A stretch of DNA of 18,123 bases from Tannerellaceae bacterium (GTDB lineage: Bacteria > Bacteroidota > Bacteroidia > Bacteroidales > Tannerellaceae): NCBI GenBank assembly GCA_031265595.1, contig JAISCM010000047.1:1-18123 (forward strand). The letters are read 5' to 3'. Below are positions 6,733 through 14,733 of this stretch, one piece after another (position 1 is the first letter of the stretch; the number at the start of each line of letters is the position of its first letter). A program made the position numbers and the translations under genes. The notes under the pieces were generated by a model. It saw only the letters and a list, made by a program, of their open reading frames with translations, was not told where the DNA came from and did not search any database.

Positions 6733-8946
6733 ATGAAAAATATAGACAAAAGAACAGTACCGGTATTGGAAATGGGTTGCGCAGCTTGCGCCAACTACGT
6801 AGAAGATACGGTAAGAAAGCTACCGGGCGTTGAAGAGGCAACGGTAAATTTCGCAGCCAATACGCTTAACGTTACATTTCGTCCGTCGGATATATCATTG
6901 GAAGATATGCAAACGGCCGTTCGGGCTGCCGGCTACGATCTGGTGATTGAAGATAACGACGCGATGGAGGCCGGAGAGGAAATGAGTCGTAAAAGCTATA
7001 AACGCTTGCGGCGTAATACGATCGGCGCCTGGGTACTGGCTATCCCGCTGGCTGTAGTAGGGATGGTATTTATGCATCTTCCTTATGCAAACCTGGTAAT
7101 GATGGTACTGGCTTTTGCCAGTATGCTGTTGTTCGGACGATCTTTTTATGTAAATGGCTTACGGCACGCCTTGCGCGGAAATGCCAATATGGATACATTG
7201 GTGGCATTAAGTACGTCTATAGCTTTTCTTTTTAGTTTATTTAATACTTTTTACCCTCAATTCTGGATAAGCCGCGGGCTCGAACCTCATGTATACTACG
7301 AAGCGTCGGGTATGATCATCGCCTTTGTTTTAGCAGGCAAGCTGATGGAAGAAAGGGCTAAACGCAGCACCTCTTCCGCTATTAAAGGATTGATGGGGCT
7401 ACAGCCCAAAACCGCCCAGAAAGTAACCCCCGACGGAAAAGAAGAGGAAGTACTTATCTCTACATTAAAAGCCGGTGATTTAATAAATGTACACCCGGGC
7501 GAAAAGATCCCGGTAGACGGCGCTTTGGTAAAAGGCGCTTCGTCTGTAGACGAAAGTATGCTGAGCGGCGAACCTGTAGCAGTAGAAAAAACACCTGGCG
7601 ACAACGTATTGGCCGGCACAGTCAATCAGAAAGGGGCTTTTACCATGCAGGCCACAGGCGTTGGCCAGGCTACCGTACTGGCACAGATCATCCGCATGGT
7701 GCAGGAAGCGCAGGGCAGTAAAGCGCCCGTTCAGCGCATTGTAGATAAGATAAGCCGTATATTTGTGCCGGCTGTTGTTGTGATAGCTGTTGTTACATTT
7801 CTTGTGTGGCTGATAGCAGGCGGCGCATCGTTCTTCTCGTACGGGCTGTTGGCTGCCGTGTCTGTGCTGGTTATCGCCTGCCCTTGTGCATTAGGGCTTG
7901 CCACCCCAACGGCTTTAATGGTAGGAATAGGCAAAGCCGCCGAACGGCACATATTAATAAAAGATGCCTACGCCCTGGAAAACCTGTGTAAAATAGATAC
8001 CGTTGTATTGGATAAGACAGGGACGCTCACCGAAGGCGCCCCGCAGGTAATCGATTCTTACTGGCTGTCTGAATCGAATGTCTGCTACCTCGACATCTTA
8101 TATACAGCCGAACTGAAGTCGGAACATCCGCTGGCTTCGGCTATTATCAATTGGATGGAAGACTCGGGAGCGTCCGTTTTCGAGCCTGAACATTTCGAGA
8201 GTATTACCGGGCAAGGCGTATGTATGAAGGAAGGTAATACCACCTATTGGGTAGGCAATAAGAAAATGTCCGACAGTTTTCATACCGCTATCCCGCATAA
8301 AGCCGCTAAACATATTGCCCATTGGGAAGAGGCAGGCTACAGCATTGTCTATTACGGAGAAGAGTCCGTACTGCTGGCTGTGCTGGCAATCACCGACCGT
8401 ATACGAAAAACATCGTTGGCCGCCGTAGATAACTTAAAAAAACAAGGAATTGAAGTGCATCTGCTTACAGGTGATACACAGCGAAGCGCCGAAATCGTAG
8501 CGTCGGCATCAGGCATTGAACATGTCAAAGCAGGCGTATCGCCAAACGATAAAGACGAATATATTAAAGCCTTACAACGTGCGGGAAAGAAAGTGGCCAT
8601 GGTGGGCGACGGTATCAATGATTCGCAGGCGCTGGCTCGCGCCGACGTAAGCATTGCCATGGGCAAAGGCGCCGATATTGCAATGGACGTAGCAATGGTT
8701 ACACTGATTACTCCAGACTTGTCATTGCTATCTAAAGCCATCCGCATTTCAAAGCAGACCGTACGGCTGATCAGGCAAAACCTTTTCTGGGCATTTATCT
8801 TTAACCTTATAGGCATCCCCTTAGCCGCCGGCGTATTATATCCGGTATACGGCCTATTGCTTAATCCAATGATTGCCAGCGCCGCAATGGCCTTCAGCTC
8901 AGTAGCCGTAGTAACAAACAGCCTGCGATTAAAATGGTTAAAATAA
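6733..8946 (+). CDS. copA: Copper-exporting P1B-type ATPase
   Basis: This 737-aa inner-membrane pump exports Cu+ from the cytoplasm at the cost of ATP. One N-terminal heavy-metal-associated domain carries the metal site MGCAAC (Cys16, Cys19). Transmembrane helices begin near residue 97. The actuator domain has SGEP at 278-281. The transport helix has the CPC site at 383-385 within [11 protein letters not shown]. The P-domain has DKTGT with the phosphorylated Asp427, the N-domain has the His465-Pro466 pair, and the hinge has GDGIND at 625-630. The last helix contains MAFSS (719-723), the MxxSS signature of Cu+ pumps. The usual Tyr-Asn of helix 7 is Phe690-Asn691 here, a conservative change. 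The gene stands alone with its own promoter. Its final codons overlap the 3' end of the toxin gene on the other strand by 9 bp. Confidence 0.95.
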   Translation: MKNIDKRTVPVLEMGCAACANYVEDTVRKLPGVEEATVNFAANTLNVTFRPSDISLEDMQTAVRAAGYDLVIEDNDAMEAGEEMSRKSYKRLRRNTIGAWVLAIPLAVVGMVFMHLPYANLVMMVLAFASMLLFGRSFYVNGLRHALRGNANMDTLVALSTSIAFLFSLFNTFYPQFWISRGLEPHVYYEASGMIIAFVLAGKLMEERAKRSTSSAIKGLMGLQPKTAQKVTPDGKEEEVLISTLKAGDLINVHPGEKIPVDGALVKGASSVDESMLSGEPVAVEKTPGDNVLAGTVNQKGAFTMQATGVGQATVLAQIIRMVQEAQGSKAPVQRIVDKISRIFVPAVVVIAVVTFLVWLIAGGASFFSYGLLAAVSVLVIACPCALGLATPTALMVGIGKAAERHILIKDAYALENLCKIDTVVLDKTGTLTEGAPQVIDSYWLSESNVCYLDILYTAELKSEHPLASAIINWMEDSGASVFEPEHFESITGQGVCMKEGNTTYWVGNKKMSDSFHTAIPHKAAKHIAHWEEAGYSIVYYGEESVLLAVLAITDRIRKTSLAAVDNLKKQGIEVHLLTGDTQRSAEIVASASGIEHVKAGVSPNDKDEYIKALQRAGKKVAMVGDGINDSQALARADVSIAMGKGADIAMDVAMVTLITPDLSLLSKAIRISKQTVRLIRQNLFWAFIFNLIGIPLAAGVLYPVYGLLLNPMIASAAMAFSSVAVVTNSLRLKWLK

Positions 8947-9207
8947 CTCGGAATGTGTTCCAAGCCTGATAATATCAATAATATTGCTTTCTTCGTCAAT
9001 CCATATCAAAAGGAAATCCTCTTCGATGTGGCACTCCATACACCCTTTATACTGTCCTATCAGCTTATGCGGTCGGAATGTTTCGGGAACTTCAATATCA
9101 TTAACAAGCAGGTTTAATACCTCGTACAGCTTTTTTATTTTACGAGGATTATTCTTGTATCTCTTTAAATCTTTCTTTGCTTTGGTACTGTAATGAAATT
9201 CTTTCAT
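8938..9207 (-). CDS. YafQ/RelE-family toxin (mRNA interferase)
   Basis: This 89-aa protein is basic at its N-terminus ([14 protein letters not shown]) and has the conserved C-terminal half of YafQ-type toxins: [21 protein letters not shown], ending in LGTHSELF. His47, His60, Asp64 and His85 line up with the catalytic His50, His63, Asp67 and His87 of E. coli YafQ, so the nuclease is predicted active; the YafQ Trp next to the Asp is Phe65 here. Such toxins cleave mRNA on the ribosome. Its ATG overlaps the antitoxin stop in an ATGA tetranucleotide (9204-9207), indicating translational coupling with the antitoxin made first. Its last 9 bp overlap the end of copA in antisense. Confidence 0.88.
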   Translation of the reverse strand: MKEFHYSTKAKKDLKRYKNNPRKIKKLYEVLNLLVNDIEVPETFRPHKLIGQYKGCMECHIEEDFLLIWIDEESNIIDIIRLGTHSELF

Positions 9208-9461
9208 TCAATATCATTTATGGATTTCATAAATGTATCGAAGTTCGTCATATCTATCGTACCTGCTGATTTGCCGGCTTTCGCTTCTTCGATAGCCGCC
9301 TTTGTTTCCTCATTCGGCTCATTGTAAACAACGTCCATAAGGACGCTTTCTACGAAGTTGTTAAGACTTCTATTCTGTTTCATTGCCGCCTGCCTGAGAC
9401 GACTGATCAAATCCGTACTAAGCCGGAATGATGTTTGCTTTCTATTAATAGTTGCTTCCAT
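9204..9461 (-). CDS. Ribbon-helix-helix antitoxin of the YafQ-like pair
   Basis: The product is 85 aa from ATG 9461, giving MEATINRKQTSFRLSTDLIS. An in-frame start at 9506 would add 15 hydrophobic and aromatic residues translated from the promoter and operator DNA, so I reject it. Residues about 8-45 (TSFRLSTDLISRLRQAAMKQ, then RSLNNFVESVL) fit an Arc/MetJ-like ribbon-helix-helix: one beta strand that contacts DNA, then two helices. The acidic C-terminal part (NEPNEETKAAIEEAKAGKSA and following) should wrap and neutralise the toxin. Such antitoxins repress their own promoter. Two near-identical dyads 21 bp apart lie just upstream and are good candidates for the operator. Confidence 0.85.
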   Translation of the reverse strand: MEATINRKQTSFRLSTDLISRLRQAAMKQNRSLNNFVESVLMDVVYNEPNEETKAAIEEAKAGKSAGTIDMTNFDTFMKSINDIE

Positions 9462-9468
9462 ACGTGCT

Positions 9469-9523
9469 ATACAAATGTAATATTCAGTAATACAAATGTA
9501 CTGCACTTATATCATATATGCAA
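9469..9523 (-). promoter_or_regulatory. Promoter and paired operator-like sites of the toxin-antitoxin operon
   Basis: The 11-mer ATACAAATGTA occurs at 9469-9479 and again at 9490-9500, exactly 21 bp (two helical turns) apart. Each contains TACA-nn-TGTA, a short dyad. On the minus strand each also reads TACATTTG, a perfect -7 box; the distal one has TTG at 9523-9521 with a 20-nt spacer. Repressor and polymerase sites would overlap, as expected for autoregulation. Confidence 0.6.
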
Positions 9524-9611
9524 GAAAAAGGAATTTGCTTTTTACTTCTAAAATCAACAGATGAAATAACAATCACAGCCTGACAAGCGCCATAATTCAT
9601 AAAAAATAGTG

Positions 9612-9651
9612 ACCTTTGTACATCTTACTATAACAAACAAAAAACAAAGGT
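9612..9651 (+). promoter_or_regulatory. Inverted repeat immediately before the kbl start codon
   Basis: ACCTTTGT at 9612-9619 is the exact reverse complement of ACAAAGGT at 9644-9651, which abuts the ATG at 9652. In RNA this is an 8-bp stem with a 24-nt A-rich loop that would cover the only purine-rich (AAAGG) segment before the start. The left arm overlaps a degraded -7 element (GACCTTTG, 9611-9618), so it may instead be part of the promoter, in which case no RNA hairpin forms. Both readings are possible. Confidence 0.35.
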
Positions 9652-10842
9652 ATGTACGGAAAATTAAAAGAGTTCCTGACAAACGAGTTGGCCGACATTA
9701 AAGCGGCCGGCCTGTACAAGAACGAGCGTATCATCACTACGCCGCAAAAAGCCGATATCCGGGTAAACACCGGCAGTCATGTGTTAAACTTCTGCGCGAA
9801 TAACTATTTAGGGTTATCAGACAACCAGCGCCTGATAAAAGCAGCTAAAGAAGCGATGGATACGCACGGGTATGGTATGTCGTCCGTTCGTTTTATCTGT
9901 GGGACACAAGACTTACACAAAGAACTGGAAGCAGCCATCGCCAGGTATTTCAAAACGGAAGACGCCATCCTGTATGCAGCTTGCTTCGATGCCAACGGCG
10001 GATTATTCGAGCCTCTGCTTACGGAGGAGGATGCTATTATTTCGGATGCACTGAATCATGCCTCTATCATTGACGGCGTGCGTTTATGCAAAGCTAAGCG
10101 ATACCGCTATGCCAACGCCGATATGAACGAGTTGGAACGTTGCCTGCAAGAAGCCCAGGCACAGCGTTTCCGTATCATTGCAACAGACGGGGTATTTTCG
10201 ATGGACGGCAATGTAGCGCCAATGGATAGAATATGCGAACTGGCCGAAAAGTATGACGCCCTGGTAATGGTAGACGAATCTCATTCTGCCGGGGTGGTTG
10301 GCCCTACCGGGCATGGCGTTGCCGAACAGTTTGGCTGCTATGGTAAAATAGACATCTTTACCGGCACGCTCGGCAAATCATTCGGCGGGGCGATGGGAGG
10401 ATTTACTACCGGAAAGAAAGAAATAATCGACCTGTTGCGCCAGCGCTCGCGCCCCTACCTCTTCTCTAATTCATTAGCGCCCTCCATCGTAGGGGCCAGC
10501 CTGGAAATGTTTAAAATGCTGGAAGAAAACGACGCACTCCATACCAAATTAACAGGCAACGTAACCTATTTCTGCGACAAGATGATAGCTGCCGGCTTTG
10601 ATATCAAACCCACGCAATCGGCTATTTGCGCCGTTATGCTATACGACGCCAGGTTATCACAGGATTTTGCCGCCCACATGCAGGAAGAGGGTATTTATGT
10701 AACCGGCTTCTACTATCCGGTAGTTCCAAAAGAGCAAGCCCGCATCCGCGTACAATTATCCGCCGGACACGAAAGAGAGCACCTCGACAAAGCCATTGAA
10801 GCTTTCATTAAAGTAGGAAGAATACTCAAAGTAGTCAAGTAG
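9652..10842 (+). CDS. kbl: Glycine C-acetyltransferase (2-amino-3-ketobutyrate CoA ligase)
   Basis: This 396-aa PLP enzyme of the alpha-oxoamine synthase family cleaves 2-amino-3-ketobutyrate with CoA to glycine and acetyl-CoA, the second step of threonine degradation. Visible features: NFCANNYLGLS near residue 46, the glycine-rich YGMSSVRFICGTQDLHKELE, DALNHASIIDG, ATDGVFSMDGNVAP, VDESHSAGVVGPTGHG, and the PLP-binding lysine Lys242 in GTLGKSFGGAMGG. FSNSLAP and the C-terminal RIRVQLSAGHEREHLD complete the fold. The length and the FSMDGNVAP motif favour kbl over the related 8-amino-7-oxononanoate synthase (bioF) or serine palmitoyltransferase. No threonine dehydrogenase gene is adjacent, so the pathway partner must lie elsewhere. 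The stop codon is inside the repeats of the long hairpin that follows. Confidence 0.93.
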   Translation: MYGKLKEFLTNELADIKAAGLYKNERIITTPQKADIRVNTGSHVLNFCANNYLGLSDNQRLIKAAKEAMDTHGYGMSSVRFICGTQDLHKELEAAIARYFKTEDAILYAACFDANGGLFEPLLTEEDAIISDALNHASIIDGVRLCKAKRYRYANADMNELERCLQEAQAQRFRIIATDGVFSMDGNVAPMDRICELAEKYDALVMVDESHSAGVVGPTGHGVAEQFGCYGKIDIFTGTLGKSFGGAMGGFTTGKKEIIDLLRQRSRPYLFSNSLAPSIVGASLEMFKMLEENDALHTKLTGNVTYFCDKMIAAGFDIKPTQSAICAVMLYDARLSQDFAAHMQEEGIYVTGFYYPVVPKEQARIRVQLSAGHEREHLDKAIEAFIKVGRILKVVK

Positions 10843-10844
10843 TT

Positions 10845-10902
10845 AAGTAGTTAAAGTAGTTAAGGAGCCTAAACAAAAACTCCTTAACTACTTTAACTAC
10901 TT
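10845..10902. terminator. Very long hairpin between convergent genes, candidate bidirectional terminator
   Basis: A perfect 23-bp stem (10845-10867 with 10880-10902) closes a 12-nt A-rich loop. Beyond it, a G.T pair and a one-base bulge let pairing continue to about 40 bp, reaching into the last codons of kbl. The arms are built of tandem copies of a GTAGTTA/GTAGTCA heptamer, and both flanking stop codons (10840-10842 and 10925-10923) sit inside this repeat. It has no GC-rich stem or long T tract, so termination is inferred from position. Confidence 0.65.
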
Positions 10903-10922
10903 GACTACTTTGACTACTTTAA

Positions 10923-12437
10923 CTACTCTACAATAGGAATAGGCTTTATTAAAACAGTATCTTTATAAAACTCGCCACTATAATGCAATCTGTAAACAAT
11001 GGCTTTGAATTTCTCTAACGGATCTGCCGGATCTGTTTTAATTACACTGAACGTACCATTGGGCTTGTCTACAGTAAAGGTGAACTTATCGGCTGCCTGC
11101 ATAGAATCTACCGCTTCAATATAGTAATCATATAAGTAAGCACTATTGGTAAACCTTATTCCAAGAATAGTATCTTGCTTTACCGCATATTCCTTTTCAC
11201 TATCTGTTCCGTTATCTATTCCTACGTCTCCACCTATAGTATACAGTGCTGTCTGGGCATCACCTCCCGGGATTATCTCTATAGAGGTTTTATATCCGGA
11301 ATTAGTACCGGTAACCGTATCTATTAACGAATAAACAAGTCCTCCCGTGCCGTCTTTTGCCTGAAATCTGCTTCTATAATCGGCTGCATCAGTGAATAAT
11401 GGTTCTTGTATTCCATGCATTTGCAGGATGTAGATCGAATCATAACCTAATGCTTTAGTAAACGATCCGGTATGTGCGACAGGACTTCCAAAGTTTATGG
11501 GTAATCGCTTGCCTTGCGAATCTTTTAATGTTAAGTTCCAAGAGCCCTTGGATAAATTGGTTCTGATAATTGCAACAGCGCTATCCCTTTCCAGGGTGGT
11601 AAGCACCTGACCCGGTTCTATGGTTTTCGGCCCTAACCATGATGCATTATTATCATTGTCGACTATATTTTTGATCCTTGGTATATACCAATACCAGAAA
11701 CGCATTTCAGGTAAAATCCCTCCCAGTGAAATAGGCCTTTCGGGATGTTTAACATTAAAATGTTCATATCCTAAAAATTCAAGGAAAGGAGCTGAATCGC
11801 CTATATATTTAGGCAGATCTATTTTCTTATATTGACTGTTATCCGGCGTTTCCAAATCTTGTACCCATACATATAATTCATAATAAGCGCCTCTGTCTAC
11901 CACATACGTATTATAGCTGTAAAGCGGCTCATATCCTTGTCTATCATCAAGCGTATCCCGTACAAAGTCATTTGTATTGGTATCCCATTTGAATAGTATC
12001 CAGTAGTATTCGTTTTCATTCTTTTTGAATATTTCCGGCGAGGGAGCAGTTTCACCTGGTTTACCATTCACCGGGATTGCACGAATGGGGGGCCTGGTCA
12101 GCTCACCGTCTTTATACCACATACTATCTACTCCAATATCCCATGTAGTACCCTTATCGCCTTTAGCGCCATCTATCCCATTGACAATACTATATGCTCT
12201 TCCATCATCAAAGGTGACTTTCATACCACCGGGGATCGATTCAACACTTGTAATAAAATGCTTTCCTTCTATCTTCTGATTGATTGCGTCTATTTGAGAC
12301 TGTAATTCTTTTAATCGATTGTAGATATCGTCAACATCTTCATCATAGCTAAGACAGCTTGTTGTATAGAGCGATAACATACATAAAGAAAAAGCGTAAA
12401 TTAATAATCGTTTCACCAAAGTTCCTTTCTTCTTCAT
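10923..12437 (-). CDS. Surface lipoprotein with N-terminal coiled coil and collagen-like segment (DUF4988-like)
   Basis: From ATG 12437 the product is 504 aa; the in-frame TTG at 12443 adds only two residues and is less likely. The signal peptide MKKKGTLVKRLLIYAFSLCM leads to the lipobox YTTSC with Cys28 lipidated. An acidic stretch DEDVDD, often linked with surface export in Bacteroidetes, is followed by a heptad coiled coil (IYNRLKELQSQIDAINQKIE), a beta segment (FITSVESIPGGMKVTFDDGR), and a Gly-rich NGIDGAKGDKG segment. This order is typical of DUF4988-type Bacteroidales proteins. About 380 residues of beta-rich sequence without a recognised domain complete it. The role is unknown; glycan or ligand binding would be a guess. 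It is transcribed divergently from the TonB receptor gene. Confidence 0.8.
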   Translation of the reverse strand: MKKKGTLVKRLLIYAFSLCMLSLYTTSCLSYDEDVDDIYNRLKELQSQIDAINQKIEGKHFITSVESIPGGMKVTFDDGRAYSIVNGIDGAKGDKGTTWDIGVDSMWYKDGELTRPPIRAIPVNGKPGETAPSPEIFKKNENEYYWILFKWDTNTNDFVRDTLDDRQGYEPLYSYNTYVVDRGAYYELYVWVQDLETPDNSQYKKIDLPKYIGDSAPFLEFLGYEHFNVKHPERPISLGGILPEMRFWYWYIPRIKNIVDNDNNASWLGPKTIEPGQVLTTLERDSAVAIIRTNLSKGSWNLTLKDSQGKRLPINFGSPVAHTGSFTKALGYDSIYILQMHGIQEPLFTDAADYRSRFQAKDGTGGLVYSLIDTVTGTNSGYKTSIEIIPGGDAQTALYTIGGDVGIDNGTDSEKEYAVKQDTILGIRFTNSAYLYDYYIEAVDSMQAADKFTFTVDKPNGTFSVIKTDPADPLEKFKAIVYRLHYSGEFYKDTVLIKPIPIVE

Positions 12438-12483
12438 ATTCAAATACTAGTTAGAGTTTATACTATATGAGTAAAAACAGCAA

Positions 12484-12513
12484 CTAAGATATAGCTTTTT
12501 TTAATATGCTCAA
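12484..12513 (-). promoter_or_regulatory. Candidate promoter of the DUF4988-like lipoprotein gene
   Basis: On the minus strand TTG (12513-12511), a 19-nt spacer and TATCTTAG (12491-12484; 7 of 8 positions of the -7 consensus including the wildcards) give a plausible promoter with a leader of about 40 nt. I found no equally good promoter in the opposite direction for the TonB receptor in 12438-12680, which is AT-rich and holds no other recognisable element. Confidence 0.4.
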
Positions 12514-12680
12514 TAAAATAGAAAATACTTTAGATAAGTGAATAATTGATAACTTACTGATATAGACACGGAAATAACATCTTACCCGTTTATTCTTTAT
12601 GTGATTTAGCAATATTTAACTATTTACAATCCGTTTATTATACTATTTTCATGCCCGTAATAGTAATTAATAAGAAAAAT

Positions 12681-14705
12681 ATGGAACAAAAACATCTCTC
12701 CCCTCAAGGGGTTATTCGCTTCAAACGGTTTATGCGGAAAAGGTATGCTGCCTTCTGTAGTATGCACCGGGTTATTACGATTGGCGTGGTGGCCGGAAGT
12801 GTGCTTACCTGCATGCACGTATCTACTGCGAAAGCACAAACCCAGACCGGCGAGCAACAGCAAAAAGTAGTAGAGCAGGCATTAGATGAAGTAATGGTGA
12901 CGGCCTCGCGTCTGGAGGCGCCGGCAAGCCAGGCGGCAAAGATCGTGACGGTAATCACGAAAGAACAAGTAGAGCGGGCGCCTGTCCGAAGTATACAGGA
13001 TTTATTAACGTATGTTGCCAATGTAGACGTCATCCAGAGAGGAGGGCATGGCGTACAGGCAGACATCTCCATCCGGGGAGGATCGCACGACCAAAACGCT
13101 GTACTATTAAATGGAGTTAACCTCTCAAGCCCCCACACAGGCCACTATAGTTTTGATATTCCCATCAATCTTTCCGACATAGAACGTATAGAAATCATCC
13201 ACGGCCCTTCGGCTTTGGTGTATGGAGCCGGCGCCTTTTCGGGCGGGATCAATATTATAACCCGGAAGAAACCGGATACTCGTCTCTATACCCGCATGGA
13301 AGGAGGGATGTATGCACTCCGGGGTATGGAAACGCGGGGTACGGCCGAAGCAGGAATTACGTCCCACAGTATCTCCGTTGGTTATAATGCGTCGGAAGGC
13401 TATCGGGCCAATAGCGATTATCATTTATACAATATCTTGTGGCAAAGCCGGATCAATCTGCCGGAAACGTCTAAAATAGATGTTCAATTGGGATATAATA
13501 ATAAACAATACGGAGCCAATGCCTTTTATTCGGCCAGGTATCCCGATCAATACGAGTATACCAGCGCCTGTATGGGTTCTGTGAAAGGTGCGTTTGGCTC
13601 CATAGTAAAGGTAGTACCCATTCTTTATTGGAACAGGCATTACGATCAGTTCGACTTAATAAAGGGGACAACTACCGGGCGTAATTTTCACAGGAACGAT
13701 ACATACGGGGGTAATTTAATTATCACATATTCTTCTCTGTTGGGAAACACCAGCCTGGGGGGCGAAGTGCGGAAGGAAGATATGATGAGCAGTATATTGG
13801 GCAAACCCATGATAGCGCCGCACGGAGAATATAAGATGTACGACGACCGGGTAACTACCGGCCTTGCCTTGGAGCATAGCTTGTCTTTGAATCGTTTGGC
13901 AGCGTCTGCCGGCGTATTAATGAACCATACTACCCTACTGAAAGGAGAATATGCGTTTTATCCCGCTGTAAGTGTATCCTACCGGCCTTTCAACGAATGG
14001 AAGGTTTCAGCATCCTGGAGCAAATCCGCCCGGATGCCTACCTTTACCGATTTATATTATACCACCGAAACGCATCATAGCAACAACGGGCTTGCACCCG
14101 AAAGATCGGAAGCGCTTGATATGGGGCTAAAATACAATACCCCTTTTATCGACGCTTATGTAAGAGGATTCCTGCTATGGGGTAAGAATATGATAGACTG
14201 GGTAAAAGAAAATCCCGAAGACGCCAAATGGGCTTCATGGAACCTGACAAAAGTCAACACACAGGGAGTAGAAGCAGGCATGCGCTTCCGTTTATCAACG
14301 TTTATCCCGGCGCTGGGCGAACACGCATCATTGGCCATGGACTATACACGGATGCACCAGGCGAGCGATACGAAAAACCTTATTTCCAAGTATACATTAA
14401 ATTATCTGAGAGATAAGTTTACGGTACAGTTTACCCATCAGATAGGTAATAGCTTTTCGGCAGGCTGGCATTTTCGCTTCCAAAAGCGCATGGGAACGTA
14501 TGAGAAGTTTGTTGATCTGGAAAAAGCAGGAGATGAACCCTTCCCCTCTTTCTCTACATTGGATGTAAAGCTAAACTATCCATACAAAGCAGTCATATTT
14601 AATCTCTGTTTAAACAACCTTTACAATACTACTTACTTTGATCTGGGGAATATCCCCCAACCGGGCTTTTGGCTGACAGGAGGCATCAGTTATACCTTGC
14701 GGTAA
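12681..14705 (+). CDS. TonB-dependent outer membrane receptor (BtuB-like)
   Basis: I start at ATG 12681 (674 aa), which gives MEQKHLSPQGVIRFKRFMRK; an in-frame ATG at 12651 would add ten residues and cannot be excluded. The long signal region has a basic part, a hydrophobic core (VITIGVVAGSVLTCM), and a likely cleavage after AKA. A TonB box follows (LDEVMVTASR). The plug domain runs from about residue 45 to 170, with RSIQDLLTYV, DISIRGGSHDQNAVLLNGV, IERIEIIHGPSALVYGAGAF and GGINIITRK. The rest is a barrel ending in FWLTGGISYTLR. It takes up a scarce ligand using the TonB system. The plug is most like cobalamin/siderophore/heme receptors, but no riboswitch or uptake partner is nearby, so the substrate is open. 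Confidence 0.88.
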   Translation: MEQKHLSPQGVIRFKRFMRKRYAAFCSMHRVITIGVVAGSVLTCMHVSTAKAQTQTGEQQQKVVEQALDEVMVTASRLEAPASQAAKIVTVITKEQVERAPVRSIQDLLTYVANVDVIQRGGHGVQADISIRGGSHDQNAVLLNGVNLSSPHTGHYSFDIPINLSDIERIEIIHGPSALVYGAGAFSGGINIITRKKPDTRLYTRMEGGMYALRGMETRGTAEAGITSHSISVGYNASEGYRANSDYHLYNILWQSRINLPETSKIDVQLGYNNKQYGANAFYSARYPDQYEYTSACMGSVKGAFGSIVKVVPILYWNRHYDQFDLIKGTTTGRNFHRNDTYGGNLIITYSSLLGNTSLGGEVRKEDMMSSILGKPMIAPHGEYKMYDDRVTTGLALEHSLSLNRLAASAGVLMNHTTLLKGEYAFYPAVSVSYRPFNEWKVSASWSKSARMPTFTDLYYTTETHHSNNGLAPERSEALDMGLKYNTPFIDAYVRGFLLWGKNMIDWVKENPEDAKWASWNLTKVNTQGVEAGMRFRLSTFIPALGEHASLAMDYTRMHQASDTKNLISKYTLNYLRDKFTVQFTHQIGNSFSAGWHFRFQKRMGTYEKFVDLEKAGDEPFPSFSTLDVKLNYPYKAVIFNLCLNNLYNTTYFDLGNIPQPGFWLTGGISYTLR

Positions 14706-14733
14706 TACCATTTCCTCCTATACAGAAAACAAA

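Noticed and set aside
8352..8999. 215-codon minus-strand open frame opposite copA
   Set aside because: It lies almost wholly inside the antisense of copA, has a Ser/Ala-rich composition typical of a shadow frame, and shows no recognisable domain; copA carries all its family motifs.
12438..12680. Cobalamin riboswitch before the BtuB-like receptor
   Set aside because: The region is short and AT-rich, and I see neither a B12-box-like conserved core nor a strong stem near the start codon.
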